64,000 nucleotides of DNA from Mallotus nudiflorus (taxonomy: Eukaryota > Streptophyta > Magnoliopsida > Malpighiales > Euphorbiaceae): positions 1 through 64,000 of the forward strand of contig CANTUR010000668.1 of assembly GCA_947683625.1 (NCBI GenBank), written 5' to 3'. Made by a program: the position numbers and the translations under genes. This document shows positions 1 through 11,504 of this stretch, piece after piece. The notes under the pieces are model-generated. The model was not told the DNA's origin. It did no database searches and saw nothing but the letters and a program-made list of their open reading frames with translations. Positions within the stretch are counted from its first letter, which is position 1, and every line of letters starts with the position of its first letter.

Positions 1-452
1 ACACTATATAATAAAATAATATTAAATTACACAAATTAAATATACACCACACACATAAAATTTAATATTTTAATATTTTATACTAAATAAAATTAATTAA
101 ATAACAATAAAACAAATAAATAATTAATAAAATATTAGGGTAATACTAAACCCTAATTAAATAAATAATTATATGTATACATGGTGTTTAATATTTTAAA
201 AATATGTATGAGTTCATGCAAGTCCGAAAATATATTTAAAATAATTAATAATAAATTATTTACGTGAAAATTTCTCCGAAAATACAAATCCCGGGAAAAT
301 TTTACGTAAAGGACTGTAAATAATACACAGTAATAAAAATAGGTTTTAAATACATATCAACTCATAAAACTATCGTAATATATATTCAAAAATTATTAAC
401 ACTGTATATCCCGGTACAGTGTAAAAATATTTTAAAAACACGGGATATTACA
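1..452. mobile_element. terminus of a large LTR (same family as 26104-29525 and 63667-64000)
   Basis: The stretch ends in a CGGGATATTACA-type terminus at 452. The last ~130 bases resemble the end of the 26104-29525 element (AACACTGxATATCCCG, then a short AT run, then a CGG/CGGG-TATTA/TTATAACA end) and, reverse-complemented, the sequence starting at 63667. The other end lies outside the window, so length and target duplication cannot be read. Seen directly: shared terminal motifs and the abrupt change into phytocyanin coding sequence at 453. Inferred: LTR identity, from the TG...CA ends and the complete copy at 26104-29525. Confidence 0.75.
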
Positions 453-500
453 AATTGCAACCATAGCAACAAAGCCAATAAAAAGCTGATTGGAAGCCAT
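453..500 (-). pseudogene. phytocyanin exon 1 fragment (signal peptide only), cut by LTR insertion
   Basis: The minus strand encodes MASNQLFIGFVAMVAI from an ATG at 498-500, then runs straight into the LTR end at 452. The first ten residues match the exon-1 start of the phytocyanin pseudogene at 37548 (MASNQLFVGF), and the bases around the ATG are nearly identical. This is therefore the secretory leader of a further phytocyanin copy, interrupted after 16 codons. The rest of that gene would lie left of the LTR, beyond the window. It is non-functional as seen here. It shows that the phytocyanin array once reached this far left. Confidence 0.7.
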
Positions 501-720
501 TAAAGATTTAATATTTATAACTTGCTTTCTACTTAATTAGCACTAGCTTTTGCTTGTTTTATAGTTGTGTGTAGTATTTGTAATATGAGATTTTTCCAAA
601 AGGAAGAGATAGGTCTCATTTTATAGCTTAAAATCCATAGCAAAAGTGTTAAATTTGAAGGTAATACATCGATTTATCCGTATTTTATCATTGAATATAA
701 AATTAATTTTTATTTTTTTA
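501..720. other. AT-rich spacer between phytocyanin fragment and LINE 3' end
   Basis: No coding sequence or RNA gene recognised. On the minus strand this would be the 5' flank of the phytocyanin fragment. A T-rich run at about 704-721 is the likely remnant of the LINE poly(A) tail read on the opposite strand. Confidence 0.4.
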
Positions 721-1129
721 GTAAATAATTGGAGTCCAAAAATCAAGAGCGCACCCAGATATCTCTACTAAGTTGACACATCCTTAGTGTTTGCATCATT
801 TTTCTGTTGCCCAAAAATATTATGAAAAAAATAGTAGCCATACAAAAAAAAATCAAAAAAACTGAAGCTTGACAGGCCTTAGCAAAACCTATAACTAGGA
901 TATTTACAAAAATTGCTATAGATGACCAAATCAATGAATGAAGGAACATTGACACCATGCTTTGTTAATAAATCAACAACTGCATTTCCTTCTCTATAAA
1001 TGTGTGAAACCTTGAAAGTCATTTGAGAAGTGTAATGAAGACATTAAATCCATCAGTGTTTAAGTTCCTATGGAACATGCTACGATAGATTTTTGAAGAG
1101 CTAAACAACATATACTGAATCAGATTTAA

Positions 1130-4100
1130 GCTAAAGAGTGTGCCATCCCTTTCTCCATGCAATATCCATAGTGTAAATAGCTACTACTACTTCAATAAAA
1201 TAAGCAAAGTTGCTTCCCAGACTGAAAGCAAACGCGCCACAAGGAAACCCAGCAGCAGTTAAAAAAACTCCACCCGCTCCTAAAGTGCTTGGAGCTCCCA
1301 AAGAAGATCTGTCTATATTAACCTTTATCCAATTAGCAGGTGGGGGCTGTCAAACCACAAAGACAATATTCAGTGCCTTTCTAGGAATACCGTTGATGCT
1401 CAAAAGCTTAAGAATCCAAAACTCATCTATACAGTTATACATGTGACCATGATGAAAAAAGTTAATCTTTTTAATAGCAAACCAAAGAGATTAAAGAGTA
1501 TGACGAATATTGGGAGCTTCATTCTCAAATATGGCTGCATTTCAAACCCTCTAAATCAACATATTGCATTTATAACACAAAAGGTCACAAAGTTGCTACT
1601 TAGGGACTAAAAGAATGTTGCATAGCAACTGAAATGAGCTCAAACAAAGTACCCGAGTGTGGAATGGTTTTACTAAAAAGTTAAGTAATAGAGCGCTATA
1701 TTGTTTTAGCAAAATACAACTAATAAAAAGGTGATCTTTTTCTTCTACATGAGAAAAACATAAAGAGCATCTGGAAGAAAAGGACATACCTTTCAAGTGT
1801 AAATTGTCATCAGTGGGGAGACAGCCATGAATCGCACTCCAACACAAAAGAGAGCATGATGGCAGAAGGAACTCCTTCTAAATAAAAGAATTCCAAAGCA
1901 ACACAAGATGAGAATTAAATAAATGATTGTACATCTATTTAACCGAATACAAACCATCCTTAGCCAAAGTCCAAAGGCATAAGTTTGAGTCATTTTTAAT
2001 CGGATGAATAGCAGTAATATTAGCAACCAAATCTGAATTATTAAACTGAGAAGTCTACCTTTGATCATTAATTAAAAAATCAGATATGGGAGCATATAAA
2101 TTCCTTTGAGTAGTAGGAGTAATATTTAACTGAGTAGCAATATATGGAATAAGCCACTCATCCATTTAAAAATTAAGCTTGCTAGTAGAGCCAATTAACC
2201 ATTTAACTTTAGCCCAAAGATTAGTGTAAATATGCTTAATGGAATACCAAACCAATGATTGAAAATAAGCATTTTTAAGCAGACCTGACATATAAAGAAA
2301 ATGATTCCACAAAACCAAACTAGCAAAACCATCTATGGTAATCAAATTCCAAGGTGATTTACTTAACATAACTGTATTAAGCTCCTTCACCTGCTTAAGC
2401 CCAATACCAGCTTCTTTTAAAGGCAAACAATAAATTTACCAAGGAACTATAACAAGCTTCTTATTATCAACTGAACCTGTCCAAAGAAAAATGTGCATGC
2501 TATGCTCCAGAAAAGAAATTAAGCTTTAAGGACACTTACAAATTGCAAAAGAGTGAAGAAGAGAGCTAGTAATGACTAATTTAATAAGAGTTCCCTACCA
2601 TTAGCAAAGTACTCCCCTTCTATTTTGAAAATTTATTACAAATCTTATATGCCATTGGCTTCAACCACTTTTTGTTTAGAGCCCTATTAAATAAAGGAAC
2701 TCCTAAATCAATAAAAGGAATAAACCCCTTTCTCATCACCATAACTTAATGCAATTTATCAATCCACCTATTTGAAATAGCAATACTATAAAAAATCTCT
2801 GACTTAGACCAATTAAGCTTGAAAATATCATTTATAGCTTGAATATTGCGAATGGTAGCCTTGACAAATAATAAAACATCATTTGTATAAAGTAAATGAG
2901 TTGGGAAATAATTCTAACGAGTTTGAAGCATAGGCTTAATAACTCCTTGATCAACTTTAAGAGAAAGTAGTCTACTATGAAAATCTTCTGCGATGCAAAA
3001 AAGAAGAGGGGAAAGAGGATCCCCCTACTTAACACCTCTTGAACAAGAAAAATAACCTTTTATAGAGCCATTAATCAAAATAGATAATCTTAAAGATGAA
3101 AAAAGATTAAGAATCCAATCCCTGAACTTCAAAGAGAAACCAAAAGCTTCCAGAACATCAAGTAAAAAAACTTAATCAATTGTATTGAAAGCCTTTATAA
3201 TATCAACTTTTATAACCATTACCCCCAAAATAAGACTTGTTAAAGCAAATTCACTCCCTCAAAGGCATAAGAAATACAATTACTAATATTCCTATTTTTC
3301 AAAAAACCAAACTGATTAAAGGAGATTATTTTAGTAGCAATATCAACTAGGCAATCTACAATAATTTTTGTAATAATTTTGATACTAAAATTGTTAAGAA
3401 CAATAGGGAAATATTGATCTATAACAATAGCATCAACCACCTTAGGAATTAAAACCATGAAACTAAAATTTATTCCTGAAGTTACCACTCATGTATTAAA
3501 GAAGCTATAAACAGTAGTACAAACCTTATGTTTAACCACATTCTAGAAAATTTTATAGAAAATACCTGAGAAACCATCTAGACCAAGAGCACTTTATGCA
3601 TCCATGAGAAAAACTATATTTTTTATTCCATCCATAGAGGGACAATGAACTGAAGAATATTATCATCATGGGTGACATTATGAGGAATCACAGTTTTGAT
3701 GAAATCAATATTAAAGCAAACTGAAGCCTAAGACTAAAATAGATTTTGATAAAAATCTATAATAAGGCGCTCAATAGTAGGCTTTAGATCAATTAGGACA
3801 CCATCAATTTTAAGTTGATGAATGCCTTGATTATGCTTTCTTCTGGTAAAACATTGATGGAAATAATTAGAATTTTGATCTCTAGCTTCTAGCCATTTAG
3901 CTCTGCTCCTTTCCTTAAAGAAAATCTCTTGTTGTTTAAGGCAAAAATGAAGATCCACACGAGCCTGCAATTCACTCATGTGAAGATCATCAAAAAAACC
4001 TTAAGAAGTTATCTGATATTGAATATCTTGCAACTGAGAAATGGCAAGAGAAATATTATCTTTCAAGTAACAAAAAACCTCTTTATTCCAAATTTCAAGA

Positions 4101-4497
4101 TCCCTCTTTAAATGCTTCAACTTAGCACCCAAGATCTGCATAGGATGAAGAGGATCAATAGGAGCTGACCAAGAAGTAATGACCAAATCTCGAAGACCAA
4201 GATAAGTTATCCATATAGACTGGAAACAAAATCTGGAAACCATACCATTACCAAGCCCACATCGAAGAATACAAGAGAATAATCTGAATGGTGATGAGGG
4301 AGAATTGAATAATAGATATCATTCCAACTATTAAAAAATTGTAAATTACCTACAGCCCTATCTAAACAGCATTCAATATGACTAGCACCAGTCTTGCTCT
4401 TACACCATGTGTAAAAAGCCCCCCTTGAAGGAATATCTGAAAGAAGACAACTATCAATGAAGGTTCTAAATTCCCTATAAGGTCTTAAAGTCGGAGC
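1130..4497 (-). pseudogene. LINE ORF2 remnant: reverse transcriptase with zf-RVT and RNase H
   Basis: ORF2 would nick target DNA and reverse-transcribe the LINE RNA. Broken frames show, in order: the endonuclease C-terminus (4497-4001); the ARDQNSNYFHQ region that precedes RT (3979-3734); an RT core with FMVLIPKVVDA, DQYFPIVLNN and FGFLKNRNISNCI (3488-3240); GDPLSPLLF-like then YTNDV near 2890 (normally YADD); a thumb region with EAGIGLKQVKELN (2426-2166); zf-RVT with the C-x2-C...H-x4-C pattern in SSRCSLCFSHVEEKDHLFISC (1847-1596); and RNase H-like LGAGGV...GSNFAYFIEV (~1330-1190). The altered YADD box and several stops and shifts mean it is inactive. Confidence 0.8.
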
Positions 4498-4502
4498 TCA
4501 AC
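4498..4502. repeat. target-site duplication TCAAC, left copy
   Basis: TCAAC directly abuts the LTR end at 4503 and is repeated at 18508-18512 right after the other LTR. LINE endonuclease coding sequence resumes on both sides. Confidence 0.9.
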
Positions 4503-6536
4503 TGTAGATAGTGGGGTTTAGTACGCATCCAAGATTTTAGCAACTATAACACTGTTTAGGCTCAGGGCCTTAGAGAACACACTAACCATTGTCACAAAGA
4601 CATGGCGTGGAGATGAGGAGTCACCACCCAGGGTAATAATTGGGACAATTTGATTGGTGGTACTCGATTCTCTAAAAGAAAATTAGCACCACAACTAAGA
4701 GATTCTGGATACGGAATACTAACTTCTCTTAGTCTCATATTCATTTAGAATAATTTTATAAATAATTATTTCATCCTCTAATTACATGCAATTTTATTAA
4801 ACCCTAATTAACATCCATCTACCCAAAAAGGCAACAAGTCAATAAAATTACAAGTAAAAATGCACTCAAGATCGCATTGTCCCTAAGTCTAAACTATGTT
4901 AATTTAAATAAGTTGGCTAAATGTACATTTTATTTACAAGTGAAATAGAAAAAGTGGGCCTACATTTTATTAATTAATGAGCTTAAATATATTTTTTAGT
5001 CTTTCTAAGATATGAGTTTAAGTCTATTCAATTTTTAAAGGAAAATTAAATTAATGGGCCTAAGTCTAACTTGGTTTTATTTTAAATAGAGTGTGGATCT
5101 AGGTCTATTTATTTTAAAAGAAATATAATTAAGTGGGCTGAGCTAAGTCTAAACAATTTTAATTAACTAAGCGGGCCTAAAATCTAATTAACCTAATGGG
5201 CCTAAGTTGATTTTAATTATTTAAAACCTAAATCATTTTTAAGCCTATTTATTAAATGGGTTAGACCTAAACGTGGGCTTGGAGCCTTAAAACATAAAAA
5301 CATAAAAAAAAACAAGCTCAAAATAAATAAAACAAATAGATCAAACAAACATTATAGTGATTTTCTAAAAAATCCTAAATTAATTACATGCAAACCCTAA
5401 TTTAAGCTACTACCACCATTGATTTTAATTGATTTTTTTACCCAATTGAACCTAATTACTAATCAATTTTAAAGTACAGAAATTTAAATCTTTCACTATT
5501 CCCACTACTAGGGCTATTACAAACTACATACAGAATTAAAATTAAATTATTATACACCCAGAAATTAAAATAAACTACACAGGATACCAAAATGCAGAAC
5601 AAAAATTAAAATCCTAAGAACTATTATTAAAACAGTGCAGGTTCATCCATGACATTCCATGGATCTTCTGTTCAATTAAACACAGGCGGTATCCTCCTCC
5701 TCATTCCACATACGGACATCAAAATAAAACAAAAAAGCAAATTAGCAATGAAATCAAATAATCAAAACAATAATAAAAATAAAAGAAAAAAACATAAACA
5801 AAAAATAATAAAAAAAAGAGTAATAAAAGAAATAGAAAAATAACACTGGAGATGTTGTGCAAATGTCCCTTTTTGAGCCCCTCAAATTGAATTATCACTG
5901 TTAAAATTAAGATATTGTTGATTCTGAACTATTGCCTTCAAAAATTAAGGTTTTATGCTCACAGTCTTTCTTTTTTCACTGTGTCTTCATGTGCCTCTCC
6001 CAAAAATCCTCTCAAAAACCAGAAGAAAAAAAAAGATCCTCCAGCCAAGCCTCCCCCCGCACGCATGCAGACTTTGCTTTTAAATGCAGAGTCTGCGCAT
6101 ACTGAACTTCTTCTAAAGGAGGAACAGACCTATCTAATCAGATCAAATAGCGTTTCTTTTTTTTATTTTAAAAATATCTTCTACATTTTTTTGAAAAAAC
6201 CTTTTCAGATAAAGTTTGAATTTTCAACCAATCAAAACATTGAAAAATCGATAAAAATAAGAAAAAATCAAAAAAATGGAATTTTTACTCATTGGCACTG
6301 TGCAATGCCGACCGACATTTTAAATACCGATCCTAAAACTCTTTTTTTTTACTTTTAATTACCAAAAGACCCCTAAAAATGACTTATTTGCAATCAAATC
6401 CTAAAAAAATATTACAATTTAGTCCCTGAAGTCCAGAAATTCAACAACCAAGTTCAATTTTTGAATAAATTTCATCATAGGGGCTTACATTACATCGTAA
6501 TTGTGCACAATTGCATCCCAAAATTGGGTGCTTATA
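4503..6536 (-). repeat. 3' LTR of the Ogre-like element (2,034 bp)
   Basis: Matches the right LTR over its first ~276 bases (4503-4778 against 17789-18064) and its last ~400 bases (about 6135-6536 against 18066-18507). The central ~1.35 kb (about 4779-6134) has no counterpart in the right copy. That centre contains scattered GGGCCTAA-type words (4930-5290) and A-rich low-complexity sequence; short open frames in it look random. Ends read TGTAGATAG...GGGTGCTTATA. Confidence 0.88.
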
Positions 6537-6539
6537 GTT

Positions 6540-6550
6540 GCCCCCCTTTG
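6540..6550 (-). promoter_or_regulatory. polypurine tract of the Ogre-like element
   Basis: CCCCCCTTTG on the plus strand is AAAGGGGGG on the minus strand, three bases before the 3' LTR. This is where plus-strand DNA synthesis would be primed, and it fixes the element's orientation. Confidence 0.8.
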
Positions 6551-6689
6551 TCTTTGTTTTCTTGACAAATTAGAGTAAAGCAATAGAAGCACACAATTTT
6601 GAAAGAAAGAAATTAGGACACTCGATTGTATCCTAAGTGATAGATTGATGCTCAAATTATTGATAAAGGTGTAGTGTTTGATAAGTCGC

Positions 6690-7380
6690 ACTATATTTCC
6701 TGTGGAACATCTAGTGCACTTTATGCAAATGAGTTTCGTTATGTTCCTTATGGGACATTTAGCGATGATAAGTTAAAAACTTGTTATAGTTCATATGGAA
6801 CGTCTAGCAATGATGAGTTTCGTTATATTCCCTGTGGATGTCTAACGATACACACTATATTCCCTATGGGATGTCTAGTGTAGATGAATTGAATTTTGTT
6901 ATATTCCCTGTGGGACATCTAACAATGCACACTATATTCCCTGTGGGATGTCTAGTGTAGATGAATTAAATTTTGTTATATTCCCTGTTGGACGTCTAAC
7001 GATGCACACTATATTCCTTATAGGACGTCTAGTGTAATTGAATTGAAATATCATTATATTCCCTGTGGAACGTCTAACGATGCAACTATATTCCCTGTGG
7101 GACATCTAGTGTAATTGAATTGAATTTTATTATATTCCCTGTGGGACGTCTAACGATGCACACTATATTCCCTGTGGGACGTCAAGTGTAATTGAATTGA
7201 AATATCATTATATTCCCTATAGGATGTCTAATGATGCGCACTATATTCCTTGTGGGATGTCTAGTGTAATTGAATTGAATTTCATCCCTGTGGGACGTCT
7301 AATGATGCACACTATATTCCCTGTGGGACGTCTAGTGTAATTGAATTGAAAACTTGCTATAGTTCTTGTGGAACGTCTAG
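6690..7380. repeat. 77-bp minisatellite in the 3' region of the Ogre-like element
   Basis: The word CACTATATTCC recurs at about 6853, 6930, 7007, 7084 (mutated), 7161, 7239 and 7310, a period of 77 bases with one shorter last step. Each unit contains TATATTCCCTGTGGGACGTC twice, so the 77-mer is itself two ~38-base half-units ending alternately in TAACGATGCACAC and TAGTGTAATTGAATT. Degenerate copies extend left to about 6690. Confidence 0.9.
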
Positions 7381-8239
7381 GAATGAGGAATTTGAAAGTT
7401 TATGTCATAACTGTTATGTAGTATATAACATAATGAAGGTTATGACTACTATGCAGCACATAATATAATGATTTGAAATTCATATCATAACTACTGTGCA
7501 GCATATGAAACCTTTGATTGAAATCATGCATGTAAAATGCAAAAAAATGAGTTCTGTAATCTTTTTTTGTATTTTGTATTTGATAGAAGATTCAGAATCA
7601 TAGATTAATTATGTAGTTTTAATAATTCAGTGAATTATTAATTTGATGAATGTTATGATTTAATTAAGAACATGTTCCTAATCAGAATGCAATTATGGAC
7701 TAAATTGCAAGAAAGAAAAGATAGATAAAAAGTAAATAAATTGAAAGGATTAAAATGGATATTCTCCCTTTTATATATTCTTTCCCTTTTATCGATCACT
7801 TCACTCCTCTTCCCATTCTTTTCTTCTTCTCCTTTTTTTTTCACTTGATCTTGATTTTTCTTTTTCTTTTCTTGATTTTTCTTTTCTTGATTTCTTTACC
7901 ATCATGCCTGTGTCTGACTGCTCTCTATTGTACTACTATTTTTATTCCTGTACTGTCTCGAATAGTGTGAGATAGAATTGAAACAATGTTTGCACCTTAA
8001 TGGATTTTTTTTAATAATTAATTAAAAAAGATAGTTAATGAACATTATCTTTTTTAAATTAGTTATCCATTTATCTTAACCCTTTTCCAGACAGATAATA
8101 TTGGATAGATAAAAAATTAATAGAATGGATTATCTTCCTAATTATCTATTTATCCCAATCCTTTTCAAATTCTATCACTTTATCCACATCTTTCTTTGCT
8201 AGCAGAATCCTTTTCCCACATGAACTCATCTTCTTTCCC
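7381..8239. other. non-coding part of the Ogre-like 3' region
   Basis: AT-rich sequence with no recognisable gene. A pyrimidine-rich stretch (about 7760-7900) is low complexity, and the open frames through it look incidental. 7960-8230 has short repeated words around TTATCTTTTTTAA / ATTATCTTCCTAATTATC. It lies upstream of the antisense gene that starts at 8290 and would hold its promoter. Confidence 0.4.
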
Positions 8240-8247
8240 TATATAAG
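8240..8247 (+). promoter_or_regulatory. TATA box of the antisense gene in the Ogre-like element
   Basis: TATATAAG lies ~50 bases before the ATG at 8290, on the strand opposite gag-pol. Spacing suits a plant promoter. Function is inferred from motif and spacing only. Confidence 0.45.
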
Positions 8248-8289
8248 ACCATACAATGGGCATTCTCCTTCATTCTCTATACCCTCATC

Positions 8290-9603
8290 ATGACTCAAGC
8301 ATCTCTTCAAATAATGAAGAAATTTCTTAAAACTCTCACTAGTGATGACTAGAATAAGCTTCAACCTTTCCACATCAAATCTCTGAAATCTCTTCAGCAC
8401 CTAACTATCGATAACACCCTCTTACATGCTGCTTCTACCTTCTAGGATGTCAAGGACCATGTATTCAGATTTAATGGGCAAGAGCTCTGTCCAATGATTG
8501 AAGAGTTTGCTGCTATTCTGGGATGCACATTAGACTCGACTGCTATGATAGCCCTTCCTGATTTGGAGATGCAATTTCCTGGCAGATTGGTTACATTCTT
8601 TGATTTGCCCCCAGCTAATATTTACATGTATACGCATAACCCTGTGATCATCAATCTTTCTTATCTAATCACTGTCTATGGGACTCGGGATAAGAACACT
8701 GCTTCTTAGACTAGAATAGTTTCTTTCTGTTTATATGCTCAATTTTTGCTAGTTTCTCACCATGGTGGTGCCGATACATGCATTGTCAGTATTTGGGAAT
8801 AGGTAGAGCTTGGACCTAATCCTATGCTAGTTATCCTTGCTGAGACTATCGTTGGGCTCGATAGTTTCAAGATTCATAACCGTTTCTCAAGCAGTTTACT
8901 TTCTTCTTCAGGTGTGCAACCAAAACTTTTATTTTTATTTTATTTTTGCCCTTTTTTTTGCCTAAGCCACCCTTTCAGGTTTGCAGCTTGGCAGGCTTAC
9001 CCTAACTTTTTCTTAAGCCGCCTTTTTGGGTTTTCAACTTAGCGGGCTTTTATTTTATTATTCTTATATCATTCTTTTTTTTTAAGATTTGGTTACAAGA
9101 AAAGCTAAGCTTGCTTAATGTACCTCTCAACCCTTTGACTTATCAACCTCATCAGCTACAATCTCGTCCTTTGAGGATGAAGGACAAATGTTTTATGGAC
9201 CAATTGGTTGACTAGTTGAAGAAGATTTCAGATGCTAAGATTACATGGGTTTGCCCTTGGTGGAGATTGAAGTTCATGACTATTGAGCTATATTAGCACT
9301 GTGTTCCTATTTTCGGGCTGCACTTCTCTAACTTTTTTACCCCTTTATGCCTTTGTTGTCAATATGGTCATCCTCAGTTCATCATTACTATTCTGACTGA
9401 TTTTGAAGGCTTTCTTTTGAGACAAGATTCTCTAGATAAGATTAGGAGCTTGTGGCCTTGTAGAGCCCTTGAATGGAACATACACTTGGATGTTGATGTT
9501 ACTACTGATGATGATTACAAAATATGGGTTGTTATCCAAATGACAGAACCACCAGGATTTGCTAAGTACAAGAGAACTCAAACTTTGTATGATGGGTCGT
9601 AAA
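8290..9603 (+). pseudogene. antisense gene in Ogre-like element, DUF7745/plant-mobile-domain-like
   Basis: Plus strand, opposite to gag-pol, between pol and the 3' LTR. From ATG 8290 the frame reads MTQASLQIMKKFLKT..., then FRFNGQELCPMIEEFAAILG (8467-8530), LPDLEMQFPG and LVTFFDLPPANIYMYTHNPV. A likely intron follows, from about 8910 to 9090. After it come WVCPWWRLKF (~9250), FGLHFSNFFTPLCLC, ITILTDFEGFLLRQDSLDKI (9385-9445) and LEWNIHLDVDVTTDDDYKIW, with a stop at 9601-9603. The EF.A(I/L)LG motif and the later layout resemble the DUF7745 class of plant transposon-associated proteins; this is family recall, not a search. Several in-frame stops (e.g. near 8350, 8443, 8707) show decay. Biochemical role unknown. 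Confidence 0.6.
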
Positions 9604-10035
9604 GGAAGAAGCAAAGACATCACTAGATAGAATGGTCTTATAAAGCTAGTTTTAGGCTTTCTTATATTTTGTTATCCCTTTAAGTACTTATGCTTTATAA
9701 TAAAGAAGGATATGCAAAGTTTAACAAAACTTCAATTTCAATTTCATTCATTAATTAGGGCCAAAATGAGTACATTTAATACATCACATGAAATAACTCC
9801 TGTTATCAGCTAGTCCTCACAGATTTTCTAACTGAATATTTTTCGCTCACATTTTATTTCCCTAATTTTTGCCTGACTAGTCCTTTACGGGTTTTCTAAT
9901 CAGCGAGACCATTATTTTTATTTATTTCCTTAACTTTTGCCAATTAGCCCTTTGCGGGTTTTCTAAATAACGGGAATGTCCTAACTTTTGCCTGACTAGC
10001 CTTTTCAGGTTTTCTAGTCAATGGACTTTATTTTC
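8940..10035. repeat. degenerate tandem CCTAACTTTTGCC...GGGTTTTCTA motif blocks
   Basis: Two clusters, about 8960-9050 and 9835-10030, repeat a ~45-70 base word of the form CCTAACTTTTGCC-TGACTAGCC-TTTxxGGGTTTTCTAxTCA. The first cluster lies inside the presumed intron of the antisense gene; the second lies between that gene and the end of pol. The copies diverge but keep the same core. Confidence 0.6.
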
Positions 10036-10060
10036 TTTATTCTACTTTTATTCATATTTT

Positions 10061-11460
10061 TTACAGGTAGTACTTCTTAAGGGGATCCAGATTGACAGGT
10101 TCCATAAATTCATTCCCTTCAATATCTAATATCTTAGCAGCTCCTTTAGGTAAGATTGATTTGACCAAGTACGGTCCTTCCCAATTCAGTCTAAATTTAC
10201 CTCTTGGATCGAACACCATGGCTCTAGACTGTTTCAGCACCATATCTCCAGCTTTGATCTTCCCAGGCTTAACCTTCTTGTTAAATGCCCGTGTTATCCT
10301 TCACTAATATATATGAGTATGGAATAAAGAATCCATCCTTTTCTCATCTAGAGATACTAGATGATCATATCTTTTTTGCACCCATTCATTCTCAATTATT
10401 TTAGCTTCCATGACTACTCTTAAGGACTTAATTTCAATTTTTATGGGCAAAACTGCTTCACAACCATATAACAATGAGAACGGTGTTTGGCCTGTAGCAG
10501 TTCGAGCTATAGTCCTATAGCCTCATAAGGTAAAAGGAAGATATTCAGACCAATCCTTGTAGGTTTTAACCATCTTAGAAAGGATTTTCTTGACATTTTT
10601 ATTAGCCGCTTCCACTGATCCATTAGCTTAAGAGAAATAAGGCGAAGATTTATGGTGCTTAATCCCATACTTTTGCAGCAACTCTACTGTTTCTGCTTGA
10701 AATTGAACCCCGTTATCTGTCACAACATGATGTGGAACCCCATATCTACAAATAAGGCTCTTCTCGATGAACTGTGCCATATTTTTTACTTTCAGAGTGT
10801 TGAAAGATTCTGCCTCTACCCATCTCAAAAAGTAACTGATTGCCACCACTATGTATTTATGCCCATTTGATGTTGTCGGTCTTTTTTCTCCTATGATATC
10901 AATTCCCCATGCTGCAAAGGGCCAAGGGGATGATAAACTATTCAGCACTGTTAGAGGCATATGACTAAGATTCCCGTGGATATGACACTAATGGCATTGT
11001 TTTACTGTCCTAATAGAATCCTTTTCTATAGTCATCCAGTAGTACCCTTGTCTGAGTATCTTCTTAGCTAGAATCATCCTGTTCGTATAAGAACCGCAAG
11101 CCCTTGCATGAATCTCTTGCATCACCTCTTCAGCTTCATCCTTTTTGAGACACCTGAGCTGCATCCCGTTCGGCATTCTTTTCTATAATACCCCATCATG
11201 ACTTGCATAGTTACGTGCAAGAACATGAAGAGCATATCTTTCTTTCGAGGTCGCTTTATTTGGATAAATTCTTTTTTTAATGAATTTCTGGACATCATAA
11301 AACCAAGGCTTTTCTTTAGGCCCCATTTGAACATTCATAATTTGCTCACCCCCATAACACGGTGCTCTAGACTTCATGATCACTAAAGGTTTCATAGCCA
11401 ACCCAGTTGCACAATCCCACATTGAAGAGAGTGTTGCAAGTGCATCCGCCATCTGATTAT
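10061..11460 (-). pseudogene. gypsy integrase and pol C-terminus (Ogre-like element)
   Basis: Would insert the element's cDNA into the genome. Minus-strand pieces show the zinc-finger region before the catalytic core (YTNRMILAKKILRQGYYWMT, 11176-10988) and a DDE core: D in AAWGIDIIGEK, D in VVTDNGVQFQ (10960-10628), E in ANGSVEAANK just after a stop at ~10630. The C-terminal GDMVLKQSRA...LNWEGPYLVK region (10243-10061) is typical of the end of Tat-type pol. A stop follows at 10061. Several internal stops break the frame, e.g. between 10988 and 10960 and near 10300. Confidence 0.8.
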
Positions 11461-11504
11461 CATCTCTGGATAGATGGATAAAGAAACATTGGTGAAATTC
11501 TTTA

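Larger units (their letters stand above)
720..4502 (-). mobile_element. L1-type plant LINE, 3' segment (endonuclease end, RT, zf-RVT, RNase H)
   Basis: Minus strand, left part of a non-LTR retrotransposon; its right part continues at 18508 after the Ogre-like insertion. Reading 5' to 3' on the minus strand: end of the endonuclease domain (PSRGAFYTWCK...HIECCLDRAVGN at ~4470-4330), linker, reverse transcriptase, zf-RVT zinc-binding region and an RNase H-like domain (~1380-1130). The 3' end is near 720 at a T-rich tract on the plus strand. The segment has many stops and frameshifts. The 4498-4502 bases TCAAC are the target duplication of the inserted gypsy element. Confidence 0.85.

Noticed and set aside
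5649..5843. Lys/Asn-rich small open frame
   Set aside because: Arises from A-rich low-complexity sequence in the centre of the Ogre-like LTR; no start context or homology.
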